A stretch of DNA of 37,169 bases from assembly GCA_019414045.1 (NCBI GenBank), contig DXMW01000025.1:1-37169 (forward strand), written 5' to 3'. Below the pieces are notes generated by a model. It was not told the origin of the DNA. It did not search any database and saw only the letters and a list, made by a program, of their open reading frames with translations. This document shows positions 7,644-15,084 of this stretch, piece after piece. The translations under genes were made by a program, and so were the position numbers. Within the stretch, counting starts at the first letter, position 1. Every line of letters starts with the position of its first letter. This DNA is from Collinsella sp. (lineage in GTDB: Bacteria; Actinomycetota; Coriobacteriia; Coriobacteriales; Coriobacteriaceae).

Positions 7644-9533
7644 ATGAACGGAGTTTTGCTCATGGTTGTGGCCGCGGCGGTGCTCGCCTGCGGCTATCTG
7701 GGCTACGGCCGCTGGCTGGCCAACAAGTGGGGCGTTGACAAAGAGGCCCTCACGCCGGCCAAGCGCATGAAGGACGGCAACAGCTTCTCGCCCGTCTCCG
7801 CCTTCACCGCGTTCTCGCACCAGTTCAGCTCGATCTGCGGTGCTGGCCCTGTTACGGGTACGATCGTCGCCATGGCCTTCGGCTGGCTTCCCGTCGTGCT
7901 CTGGGTCCTCGTCGGCGGCATCTTCTTTGGCGCCGTCCACGACTTTGGTGCTCTGTACGCTTCGATGAAGAACAACGGCAAGTCGCTCGCTCAGCTCATC
8001 GAGAAGTACATCGGCAAGACCGGCCGTCGCCTGTTCCTGCTGTTCTGCTGGCTGTTCTGCATCATCGTCATCGCCGCTTTCACCGACATGGTCTGCAAGA
8101 CGTTCATGTTCACCCCGGCCGTTGACGCTTCTGGTGCTGCTACCGGTGCCATCGACTTCACCAAGTCCTATGCCGCCGGCTGCGCTGGTACCATCTCCAT
8201 CCTGTTCACCTTCGTCGCTATCGCCTTTGGTTGGGCCCAGAAGAAGTTCAACCTCACCGGCGCTGCCGAGTTCGTCACCGGTGTGGTCCTCATGGTTCTC
8301 ATGTTCGCCGTCGGCATGCAGTTCCCGGTCTACCTGGATAAGTTCCAGTGGTTCGCCGTCGTCATGGTCTACCTGGTCTTCGCTGGCGCTATGCCCATCC
8401 AGATGCTCAAGACCCCGCGTGACTACCTCACTTCCATCATGATGATCGTCATGATCGTCTGCGCTGTCCTCGGTATCGTCGTCCTGGGTGTTAACGGCCA
8501 GGCCACCATCACCGCTCCGGCCTTTACCGGCTTCTCCAGCGCTTCTGGCATGATGTTCCCGGTCCTGTTTGTTTCCGTTGCCTGCGGTGCCCTCTCCGGC
8601 TTCCACAGCCTCGTTTCTTCTGGTACCTCCTCCAAGCAGGTCGAGAAGGAGCAGGACGCCGTCAAGGTCGGTTATGGCGCCATGATCGTCGAGTCCTTCG
8701 TCGGCATCCTTGCCATCATCGTCGCCGGCATCATGTTCTCCGATATGAACACCGCCGGCACCGGTGCCCTCAACGCCGGCGTCGCTTCCACCCCGTTCCA
8801 GATCTTCGCCGCTGGCATCTCCCGCGGTATGCAGGCCTTCGGTGTTGACGGCACGCTCGCTACCGTCTTCATGACCATGAACGTCTCCGCTCTGGCCCTG
8901 ACCTCGCTCGATGCCGTCGCCCGCATCGCCCGCACCTCGTTCTCCGAGTTCTTTGCCCAGACCAACGACGCCCTGGCCATCGAGTCCAAGGCCGGCTACA
9001 TGAAGGTTCTCGGCAACCCCTGGTTCGCCACGGTCGTCACCCTGCTTCCCGGTCTCGCCCTCGCCTTTGGCGGCTATGCCAACATCTGGCCGCTCTTTGG
9101 TGCTTCCAACCAGCTGCTCGGCGGTATGACCATGATTACCCTCGCCGTGTTCTGCAAGTGCACCGGCCGCAAGGGCTGGATGCTCTACGTGCCCGTCGCC
9201 TTCCTGCTCTGCTGCACCTTCACCTCGCTGGTCCAGAGCGCCATGGGCTGCATGACCGCTGTCCAGGCTTACGGCTTCTTCGGCACCATCCCGGCTACCG
9301 CCACCACGGCCGCCGTCTCCGTCGCCGCCACCAAGGGCCTGCAGCTCGTTTTCGCCGTCCTGCTGATGGTCCTGGGCCTCATCGTTGCCGTCAACTGTCT
9401 CAAGGAGTTCTTCGGCAAGGAGGCCGGCTCCATGCCCGACGAGGAGCCCGAGTGGTCCGAGATGGGCAAGGCCGAGTACGGTCGCGCCGCTGCCGCTGAA
9501 GCTCCTGCCGACGCCGAGGCCGCCAAGGCCTAG
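7644..9533 (+). CDS. cstA: CstA-family transporter (carbon starvation protein A; pyruvate/peptide uptake)
   Basis: Polytopic inner-membrane protein of 629 residues. The family signature FSHQFSSICGAGPVTGTIVA and the following WLPVVLWVLVGGIFFGAVHDF are clear, and more than a dozen hydrophobic segments follow. CstA/BtsT proteins import pyruvate, and peptides in some species; which substrate applies here cannot be told. The C-terminal ~40 residues are Ala/Glu-rich and cytosolic-looking. AGAGGAGG precedes the ATG. The gene uses C-ending codons much more strongly than the upstream operon, suggesting high expression. It stands alone between a leader/attenuator and a terminator. Confidence 0.92.
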   Translation: MNGVLLMVVAAAVLACGYLGYGRWLANKWGVDKEALTPAKRMKDGNSFSPVSAFTAFSHQFSSICGAGPVTGTIVAMAFGWLPVVLWVLVGGIFFGAVHDFGALYASMKNNGKSLAQLIEKYIGKTGRRLFLLFCWLFCIIVIAAFTDMVCKTFMFTPAVDASGAATGAIDFTKSYAAGCAGTISILFTFVAIAFGWAQKKFNLTGAAEFVTGVVLMVLMFAVGMQFPVYLDKFQWFAVVMVYLVFAGAMPIQMLKTPRDYLTSIMMIVMIVCAVLGIVVLGVNGQATITAPAFTGFSSASGMMFPVLFVSVACGALSGFHSLVSSGTSSKQVEKEQDAVKVGYGAMIVESFVGILAIIVAGIMFSDMNTAGTGALNAGVASTPFQIFAAGISRGMQAFGVDGTLATVFMTMNVSALALTSLDAVARIARTSFSEFFAQTNDALAIESKAGYMKVLGNPWFATVVTLLPGLALAFGGYANIWPLFGASNQLLGGMTMITLAVFCKCTGRKGWMLYVPVAFLLCCTFTSLVQSAMGCMTAVQAYGFFGTIPATATTAAVSVAATKGLQLVFAVLLMVLGLIVAVNCLKEFFGKEAGSMPDEEPEWSEMGKAEYGRAAAAEAPADAEAAKA

Positions 9534-9573
9534 TCGGTCGGACGGGTTGAATCTCCCATCTATTTGACTCGGA

Positions 9574-9612
9574 AAGACTGGGTCCGCAATCAAGCGGACC
9601 CGGTCTTTTTTC
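9574..9612 (+). terminator. intrinsic terminator of cstA
   Basis: A 14-bp stem with one G-T pair (9574-9587 with 9594-9607), loop AATCAA, then a T run. Confidence 0.9.
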
Positions 9613-9652
9613 TTGTGAGAACAGGTGGTGCAAGGGCGTTCTCGCAGATGTT

Positions 9653-9682
9653 TTGCGTGGATAGGCTCGTGCGTTGTACCAT
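9653..9682 (+). promoter_or_regulatory. weak candidate promoter for the JetD-like gene
   Basis: TTGCGT and TACCAT are 18 nt apart, 35 nt before the GTG start. This rests on consensus similarity only. Confidence 0.3.
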
Positions 9683-9716
9683 ATGGACGTATATGTGTGC
9701 ATATGAAAGGGGCCCC

Positions 9717-11909
9717 GTGGCCAAGACGGTATATTCCGATAATCAAAACAATGTCGATGCTCTGGCTGAGCGTCTGAGCAGCCAGACATCGCTTTCTGCC
9801 GAGCGCGCCAAGCTGGTTGCCTACGACCTGCTCTGCCGCAAGGCGCTCAAGATTAAGTCGAGCGCGCTGGCGCAGATTTTCCGCTCCGTCGATAAGGAAT
9901 GCGACACCAAGGCGATGCGCGATGAGCTTATCGCGGCAAATATCGTGACCAAGATCGAGGGCAGCGGCATTAACGGGCGCCCGGCGTTCTATACCATCAA
10001 TGTCGAGATCCGCGATGCCCAGGAGCAGCCTGCCGAGTCCGTCGAAGATTTTGTCGTCGAGGATTCCGCTGACGTGCCTGCTGTGGAAGAAGCTGCTCCG
10101 CGTGAGCATGTCGATACCGATGAGTTGCTCGATGAGAACGTCGTGCGTGCCTTTACGGCCAAGGCGGGACGCGGCGGTTTTGGCGGGGGTGGCAAGCGCG
10201 ATGCGCAGCGCCGCGCCCAGCAGGAGCGCTTCCGTCGTGCCGTTGCTCAAAAGGGTGAGACGGATGCCGAGGCTGTTGAGAACGAGGTTGCTGCCGAGTC
10301 GCAGAGGCCCGCGAAGGAGCAAAAGCCCGTGGAGGCCCAGGAGCCCCAGCGTCGCCGTGGTGCCCACTTTAAGGCTGCGCAGCAGGATGTCGCGCATGAG
10401 GTTGAAGAGCCTTCCGAGGCTGCAGACGATGTTGAGGAGTCTGCCAAGAAGGCTCCGGGTTCATGCCGTCCCGGGCGTGGTTTTGCGAGGCGCGCGTATC
10501 CCGTAAGGCGTCAGGAGAAGGGCGAGCCGGCTTCGACCGCTCAGGCCGAGAAGGCCGAACAAACCGAGAAAACCGTTGAGCCGGCGACTCGCGAGCAGCA
10601 ACCTTCCGAGTCGCAGCCTGCGGCTGACGCTGAGGTCAAAGCTCAACAGACCGCTGATAAGCAGGCGGGGGAGAGCGCCTCAGGCAAGCCCCGCCGTCGT
10701 CGTCACCGCGGCGGTCGTGGCTCAAATGCCGAGGCCGCGGCCGAGAAGACAGCGACACAAAACGGAGATGAGAAGGCCGAGACTCCGGTGGATCAGGTCA
10801 AGCGCCAGCCGGCGAAGGAGGCCAAGTCCGATCGTCCGCAAAAGCGCTCGTCTGCGCCCAAGCAGGAACGTAATACCCGGGCAGATTCCAAGCGTAAGCC
10901 TCATGCACAGGCTGAGCCTGCCGCGGCTGATAGTGCTACCCAGCAGCCCGAGCCGGCCGTCCACGGCGAGGTATCGGCGTTTGCCCTTGCCCGCGTTTTA
11001 GGCAGGCAGCTGCTCAAAGTTGTCCCTACGCCTACGGCGCTCTCTAAGATCAAGGAACAGCAGACTCAAATTGTTAAGGTCGAGGGCAAGGACGGCAAAA
11101 AGGCTCCGCAGCGCACTCAGCACAACGAGATGTCCAACCGCAAGATTGCCGAGGAAATCGCAATCATCCAGGCTTGGATCGAGCAAAACCGAGGTGCCGA
11201 TACGCCGGTTGCCTCGCGCCGCCAGCGTGCCTACCAGATTTTTAACGATGAGAAGGCTTTTGACGGCAAGCACGGTGAGCGCCTGATAAGGCGCATGACC
11301 GAAAAGGGCATCAGCATGCAGGCGATCAAGGTCGCCCCCAACCGCCCCGTGCACTTTACGGGTTTCTTTACGCTGGGCGCCGATAAGCCGTTCATTATGG
11401 TCGAGAACCTGGACACCTATGACGAGATCGTCAAGCTCCTGCGCGGCCGCAAGCACGCTAAGCTCTTTGGCATCAAGGTGGGCGGCGTGATTTTTGGCGG
11501 CGGATGCAAGGCGAGCGTCTCGCATGCCCTGGACGATTATCTGGCTGAGATCGGCTATCGCTTTAACTACGTCTACTACGTGGGCGATATCGACCGCGAG
11601 GGCGCGCGCATCGTCGAGCAGGCTCGCAATGCCAATGTGGTTGAGATTCGCCTGCATGCCGGCATGTACCGCGCCATGCTCGCCGAGCATAAGCGTCGCG
11701 TGAAGGCCGGCGGCGAGTGCGAGCCCGCGGCTGCCAACCAGGGCGTGCCGCAGAACTTGGCGGCGACGATCAAGGATCTGCCCATGGTCACGCGCGTGCA
11801 GTTCCGCAATGTGCTGCGCGAGGGCGGGCGCATTCCGCAGGAGATTCTGATGACCGCCGACTATCGGGATGGCGACTCGGGAAGCTTCGACCGCATGCTT
11901 AACAACTAA
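9717..11909 (+). CDS. solitary protein with JetD-like (DUF2220-type) Toprim domain and long disordered linker
   Basis: The function is not known. The start is GTG 9717 with AAAGG 6 nt upstream (730 residues); starts further upstream would fall in the cstA terminator. Residues 1-98 look like a helical or winged-helix domain. Residues about 99-430 are low complexity, rich in Ala, Glu, Lys, Arg and Gln, with a PRRRRHRGGRG patch. Residues about 440-730 resemble the C-terminal half of Wadjet JetD: YQIFNDEKAFDGKHGERL, then IMVENLDTYDEIV (Glu563), a Gly-rich VGGVIFGGG, then YYVGDIDREGARI (Asp624, Asp626). The Glu plus Asp-X-Asp triad is that of Toprim nucleases. No jetA, jetB or jetC lies nearby. 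A palindromic element follows the stop after 9 nt. Confidence 0.7.
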   Translation: MAKTVYSDNQNNVDALAERLSSQTSLSAERAKLVAYDLLCRKALKIKSSALAQIFRSVDKECDTKAMRDELIAANIVTKIEGSGINGRPAFYTINVEIRDAQEQPAESVEDFVVEDSADVPAVEEAAPREHVDTDELLDENVVRAFTAKAGRGGFGGGGKRDAQRRAQQERFRRAVAQKGETDAEAVENEVAAESQRPAKEQKPVEAQEPQRRRGAHFKAAQQDVAHEVEEPSEAADDVEESAKKAPGSCRPGRGFARRAYPVRRQEKGEPASTAQAEKAEQTEKTVEPATREQQPSESQPAADAEVKAQQTADKQAGESASGKPRRRRHRGGRGSNAEAAAEKTATQNGDEKAETPVDQVKRQPAKEAKSDRPQKRSSAPKQERNTRADSKRKPHAQAEPAAADSATQQPEPAVHGEVSAFALARVLGRQLLKVVPTPTALSKIKEQQTQIVKVEGKDGKKAPQRTQHNEMSNRKIAEEIAIIQAWIEQNRGADTPVASRRQRAYQIFNDEKAFDGKHGERLIRRMTEKGISMQAIKVAPNRPVHFTGFFTLGADKPFIMVENLDTYDEIVKLLRGRKHAKLFGIKVGGVIFGGGCKASVSHALDDYLAEIGYRFNYVYYVGDIDREGARIVEQARNANVVEIRLHAGMYRAMLAEHKRRVKAGGECEPAAANQGVPQNLAATIKDLPMVTRVQFRNVLREGGRIPQEILMTADYRDGDSGSFDRMLNN

Positions 11910-11917
11910 ATTCCGCC

Positions 11918-12054
11918 GGCCCCGGGAGAGCGGGGACACCGGCTTAGGTTTCCTGCTCTACAGTCCTGCTCACGACGGAGGCCACATTAAGTGGCCTCCT
12001 GTTCGTGCGGAACTCGCGATAAACCTAAGCCGGTGTCCCCGCTCTCCCGGGGCC
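11918..12054 (+). repeat. palindromic element, copy 2 (34-bp perfect arms, 69-nt core)
   Basis: The arms 11918-11951 and 12021-12054 are exact reverse complements. The core 11952-12020 is 69 nt and closely matches copy 1. The inner stem is GGAGGCC / GGCCTCC around ACATTAAGT, differing from copy 1 by compensating changes. The arm sequences are unrelated to copy 1 except for the inner TAGGTTT. It starts 9 nt after the JetD-like stop codon. Confidence 0.9.
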
Positions 12055-12177
12055 TGTCGTGGCTTGGCCGTTGCATGCGGCTCGCTTTTCGGAACGGGGC
12101 TGACGGACACGCTCCGAAATCTACCACCGTCGCTGTGCAGGGTGTCTATAAAGAGCCGTGGCCAAAAAACATCAAAT

Positions 12178-12234
12178 ATGAGTACTGATACTCTTTTAGT
12201 AGCAGTAATTTTGACCACATTTAAGGTGATTTGA
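12178..12234 (+). CDS. putative 18-residue peptide from the left inverted-repeat arm
   Basis: Encodes MSTDTLLVAVILTTFKVI. The first codons lie in the inverted repeat, so it shares the MST-X-T start with the opposing ORF at 12269-12367. It is hydrophobic, with no clear ribosome-binding site. It may be a chance ORF. Confidence 0.2.
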   Translation: MSTDTLLVAVILTTFKVI

Positions 12235-12268
12235 CGTGTCGATCGAGCAGATAAGCTGCCGTATCTCC

Positions 12269-12367
12269 TCAAGTGTTCATTAAAGGAAGACCTTGATGCG
12301 AATAAATCTCATTAAGATCTTCTTTTATTAACGAAAATAATGTAGCTACAACGGTAACAGTACTCAT
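12269..12367 (-). CDS. putative 32-residue peptide from the right inverted-repeat arm
   Basis: Starts MSTVTVVATLFSLIKEDLNE and ends in a polar tail. The start lies in the right arm of the 230-bp element and mirrors the plus-strand small ORF. There is a short hydrophobic N-terminal half and no obvious ribosome-binding site. It may be a chance product of the repeat. Confidence 0.22.
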   Translation of the reverse strand: MSTVTVVATLFSLIKEDLNEIYSHQGLPLMNT

Positions 12368-12422
12368 ATTTGCCGTTTTTTGGCCACAGTCCTTCGGAGG
12401 GTCCTCGAAAATAGTCCCGAGC

Positions 12423-12477
12423 CGGCACTTGGGGACGTTCCTATAATGCCGGCACTTAGGAGCGTCCCCAAGTGCCG
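12423..12477. repeat. REP-like long hairpin
   Basis: 21-nt arms (12423-12443 with 12457-12477) pair with a single T-G wobble around a 13-nt loop. Each strand contains the word GGGGACG or CGTCCCC. The loop and left arm share GCCGGCACTT. The form is that of REP/RAYT-type extragenic palindromes, but no RAYT transposase lies in the window. Confidence 0.7.
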
Positions 12478-12480
12478 ACA

Positions 12481-12735
12481 CCGCGTCTGCCTGCGGCGGC
12501 CGCGCCCCGCTGCATCGCTCCGCACCCTTGCGGGTTCGAATCCCTCCGCTTGGCGGCGTTGGCTCGATTTGCTTGACGTGAGGGGCTCTTGGCTGGTGTG
12601 GGACGGAGGGATTCCGCGTCCGCCTGGTCGGCGGCCGCGCCCCGCTGCGTCGCTTCGCTCCTTGCGTGCTGCGCTGGAAAACGCTTCGCGTTTCCTCAGC
12701 TCCGCACCCTTGCGGGCTCGAATTCCTCCGCTTGC
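12481..12735. repeat. diverged direct repeat with tRNA T-arm-like ends
   Basis: Copy A (12481-12552) and copy B (12614-12735) both run CCGCGTC-GCCTG, CGGCGGCCGCGCCCCGCTGC, and CCGCACCCTTGCGGG followed by TCGAA-TCCTCCGCTTG. Copy B has about 45 extra nt, including a GGAAAACGC / GCGTTTCC hairpin. The ends resemble a tRNA T-arm in the orientation opposite to the nearby tRNA-Gln. Between the copies, 12599-12614 repeats 16 nt of the tRNA 3' end. I see no gene here. Confidence 0.5.
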
Positions 12736-12744
12736 CCACAAGAA

Positions 12745-12780
12745 AGCGCCCTGGGCCGTTATGGGCTTAGGGCGCTCAGT
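12745..12780. terminator. hairpin downstream of tRNA-Gln, likely terminator
   Basis: AGCGCCCT (12745-12752) pairs with AGGGCGCT (12769-12776). It lies just past the 3' end of the minus-strand tRNA, followed in that direction by CTTTCTTG. Confidence 0.55.
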
Positions 12781-12785
12781 TTTAA

Positions 12786-12860
12786 TGGCTGGGACGGAGG
12801 GATTCGAACCCCCAACAGCCGGCACCAAAAACCGGAGTTCTACCGTTGAACTACGTCCCA
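12786..12860 (-). tRNA. tRNA-Gln (anticodon UUG), CCA encoded
   Basis: A 75-nt cloverleaf on the minus strand. The acceptor stem is TGGGACG / CGTCCCA, the D-stem GTTC / GAAC, and the anticodon stem CCGGT / GCCGG with loop TTTTGGT giving TTG. The T-loop is TTCGAAT, the discriminator G, and CCA is encoded. It decodes CAA. Confidence 0.95.
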
Positions 12861-12898
12861 ATGTGTGGTGTTGCCCAAAAGCAACTCGTCTAGTTTAC

Positions 12899-13804
12899 CT
12901 AATCTGCGAGGGCATCGCAAACGCCGTCGAGTAGGCGTACGGCGAGCGTCTGCGCGTCGCTGGCCGTGAAGGTGCCGTTGTAGCGCGTCATGCCCGTGAG
13001 CTCAATGCGAATGCGAGCCGGCTTCTGCTGCGCGGCGACATTGGCGGTGCGGATGCGCTGGGCCAGGTTGTGGCACTCGGCGAGGGCAATCGTGGCGCGT
13101 GGCGCGGCGTCGGCGGGCAGCTCGTCGCTTGCGAACTCGAGCACCAGGTCAACGTCGGTTGGGACCTCGGAGTCGCAGAGCATCATGCCGCTGTTGTCGG
13201 TCGTTGCCGTGGCGATGTTCCACATGCGCGAAGCAACGCTGCGTGCGATGGGGTCCTCACCGATAACGGCGATCTGGAAGCGCTCGAGCACGTTGGCGGC
13301 GCGAGCAAAACCGATGCGGGACTCGGCTTCGGTGACCGAGGGCTTGCCCTCCCACACATGGTGCAGGCGGTTGATGTAGGCGTAGGTGTCCTGGAAGGCC
13401 ATGCCGTCGGCAAACAGGCCGACATTTTCCTGGAACTGCTGCAGGGCGGCCTCGGTATGCGGACCAAAGTAGCCGTCGTCTTCGCCACAGGCAAAGCCCA
13501 AAACGTTGAGAGCGCGCTGCAGGGCCTGCACATCGGCGCCATGGAAATTGGGCATGCGCAGATACAGAGTGCGGTCGCCCAGCTTATACGAGGCGTCGAC
13601 CAGGGCGCTCCAACAGGGGATATCGACGGCATGACCGGCAGCAAGGCCGCTGTCGAGCCTGAAGGTGCTGACGGCCTGCTCGGTGGTGGTGCCAAAGCGC
13701 TTGTCGACAACCTCGGCGTCATCGATTGTATAGCCGAGCTGCAGAAGGCGGGACTGAACATCCTCGACGGCTGCTCCCTGCATGCCCGTGGTAATAGGTT
13801 CCAT
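12899..13804 (-). CDS. protein with two peptidoglycan-binding (PG_binding_1) repeats and an uncharacterised C-terminal domain
   Basis: The first repeat (about 5-65: GMQGAAVEDVQSRLLQLGY...FGTTTEQAVSTF) and the second (about 85-135: GADVQALQRALNVLGF...YFGPHTEAALQQFQ) match the three-helix PG-binding fold. The C-terminal ~150 residues suggest an alpha/beta domain of unknown role. The sequence begins cytosol-like, with no signal peptide or membrane segment, unusual for a wall binder. The length is 301 residues. GAAAGGGG precedes the ATG. The C-terminal region has segments recalling N-acetylmuramoyl-L-alanine amidase-associated proteins (RIRIELTGMTRYNGTF), but I cannot assign an enzyme. Confidence 0.8.
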   Translation of the reverse strand: MEPITTGMQGAAVEDVQSRLLQLGYTIDDAEVVDKRFGTTTEQAVSTFRLDSGLAAGHAVDIPCWSALVDASYKLGDRTLYLRMPNFHGADVQALQRALNVLGFACGEDDGYFGPHTEAALQQFQENVGLFADGMAFQDTYAYINRLHHVWEGKPSVTEAESRIGFARAANVLERFQIAVIGEDPIARSVASRMWNIATATTDNSGMMLCDSEVPTDVDLVLEFASDELPADAAPRATIALAECHNLAQRIRTANVAAQQKPARIRIELTGMTRYNGTFTASDAQTLAVRLLDGVCDALAD

Positions 13805-13943
13805 GAACGAACCCCTTTCGGCGTACCATTCGTACTATTTTGAGCGTGTGTCGGATAGACAACGCGAGACAATTTATAAACATGCACTCAATAGTGTAGC
13901 AACTTGTACCCAAACTCGCTGCCCACAGGTTTTATGACCCCCG

Positions 13944-14969
13944 CTAGTTAAGACGCTCCACAAAGAAATCTGCCATTGAGAGGAAGAGCTCGCGCGCATG
14001 CGGGTCGAGCTCGACGCCTTCGATAGCGGCCTTGGCCTTAGCGGTCAGGTCGAGCGCATAGGTGTGGGCGTAATCGATGGAGCCGGTCTCCTGGAAGATC
14101 TCCACGGCGCGCGCGAGCTGCGCGGGGTCCTCGGTGCCCGAGGAAAGGATTGCCTCGACCTCGTCGTGATGGCGCTCATCAGACAGGGCGTGCACGGCAA
14201 CGAGCGTGCGTTTACCCTCGGTGATGTCGGTGCGGAAGTCCTTGTTGGCGGCCTCTTTGGTGCCGACCAAGTTGAGCAGGTCGTCCTGAATCTGAAAGGC
14301 AAGGCCGGTGTGCAGGCCAAAGGCGCGTAGCGCCTCGACCTGCTCTTCGCTGCCGCCGCCGATAATGGCTCCGGCGGCAAGCGGCGTGGCTCCGCTGTAA
14401 TACGCGGTCTTGTGCGTCGCCATGTCCAGGTAGTCATCAACCGAGATATCAAAGCGCTCGTCACGGACCCAACCCAGGTCAAGCGCTTGACCCTCGATGG
14501 TGCGGACGATCATCTCGGTAAGCTCGTGGAGCACACGCAGCTTCACGTCGGACTCGAGCGTGGGATCGTCGAGAACCGTCTTGGTGACCATGGTGAGCGC
14601 CAGGTCGCCACAATTGATGGCAAGGCCCGTGCCCTCGGTAAGGTGCATGCAGGGCTTGCCTCGACGAAGCTGTCCGTTGTCGGCGATGTCGTCGTGAATC
14701 AGCGCGCCTGACTGGAAATGCTCGATAGCTGCCGCGGCGCTGCGGGCGCTCTCAAAGCTACCGCCCACTGCGGTTGCGGCGAGCATGCAGATAAGCGGGC
14801 GGTGGCGCTTGCCGGCGTTGGCCGTAAAAGCCGAGAGCGGCGCGTACAGGTAGCGCTCGATATCGGCGGAAGTCGCCTGTCCGTCAAAGAACGTGGCCAG
14901 ATAGTCGTTAATCTGGTCAAAGTGCTGGGCTAAAAAGCTGGTAAACGGACTGGACACGGGTTCTCGCAT
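13944..14969 (-). CDS. polyprenyl (isoprenyl) diphosphate synthase
   Basis: Condenses isopentenyl diphosphate with an allylic diphosphate to build prenyl chains. The first Asp-rich motif is HDDIADNGQLRRGKP and the second QIQDDLLNLVGT, with GKRT between the second and the C-terminus. The length of 341 residues fits the trans-prenyltransferase family. The product length cannot be fixed from sequence: small residues (Gly, Ala) at positions -5 and -4 before the first motif would allow a chain longer than farnesyl. The start is uncertain because no strong ribosome-binding site precedes the ATG at 14969. Confidence 0.88.
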   Translation of the reverse strand: MREPVSSPFTSFLAQHFDQINDYLATFFDGQATSADIERYLYAPLSAFTANAGKRHRPLICMLAATAVGGSFESARSAAAAIEHFQSGALIHDDIADNGQLRRGKPCMHLTEGTGLAINCGDLALTMVTKTVLDDPTLESDVKLRVLHELTEMIVRTIEGQALDLGWVRDERFDISVDDYLDMATHKTAYYSGATPLAAGAIIGGGSEEQVEALRAFGLHTGLAFQIQDDLLNLVGTKEAANKDFRTDITEGKRTLVAVHALSDERHHDEVEAILSSGTEDPAQLARAVEIFQETGSIDYAHTYALDLTAKAKAAIEGVELDPHARELFLSMADFFVERLN

Positions 14970-15084
14970 TCTTTGATAGGTTGCATCGTTGCATTATGCA
15001 GACAACATATTGCCACATTAGGGCGTCGAGCGCGGCGGTTGAAGACGATTGGTCCATGCGGCCGCAAGTGCGGTAGGGGCTTGG

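Larger units (their letters stand above)
12158..12387. mobile_element. 230-bp AT-rich element bounded by 30-bp imperfect inverted repeats (MITE-like)
   Basis: The left arm 12158-12187 and the reverse complement of right arm 12358-12387 match at 28 of 30 positions. Both read GTGGCCAAAAAAC..CAAATATGAGTACTG inward. The interior is clearly more AT-rich than the flanks and has no transposase. I could not identify a target-site duplication. Each arm contains an ATG that opens a small inward-facing ORF. It could be a non-autonomous transposable element or a paired regulatory/peptide locus. Confidence 0.6.

Noticed and set aside
7485..10397. 970-residue minus-strand open frame
   Set aside because: It runs antisense through cstA and part of the JetD-like gene. 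Its Gly/Asp/His-rich composition is what the opposite strand of biased codons gives, and it has no domain or ribosome-binding site.
9717..11909. Complete Wadjet (JetABCD) defence system
   Set aside because: Only the JetD-like part is present. The neighbours are cstA and repeat elements, with no SMC, kleisin or kite genes.
12521..12552. Second tRNA gene
   Set aside because: The segment has a T-arm-like stem and TTCGAAT loop but no acceptor, D or anticodon arm around it.
11970..12739. Longer minus-strand open frames across the repeat-rich patch
   Set aside because: They run through palindromes, inverted-repeat arms and direct repeats. The Arg/Pro/Ser-rich translations look like products of the GC-rich repeats.
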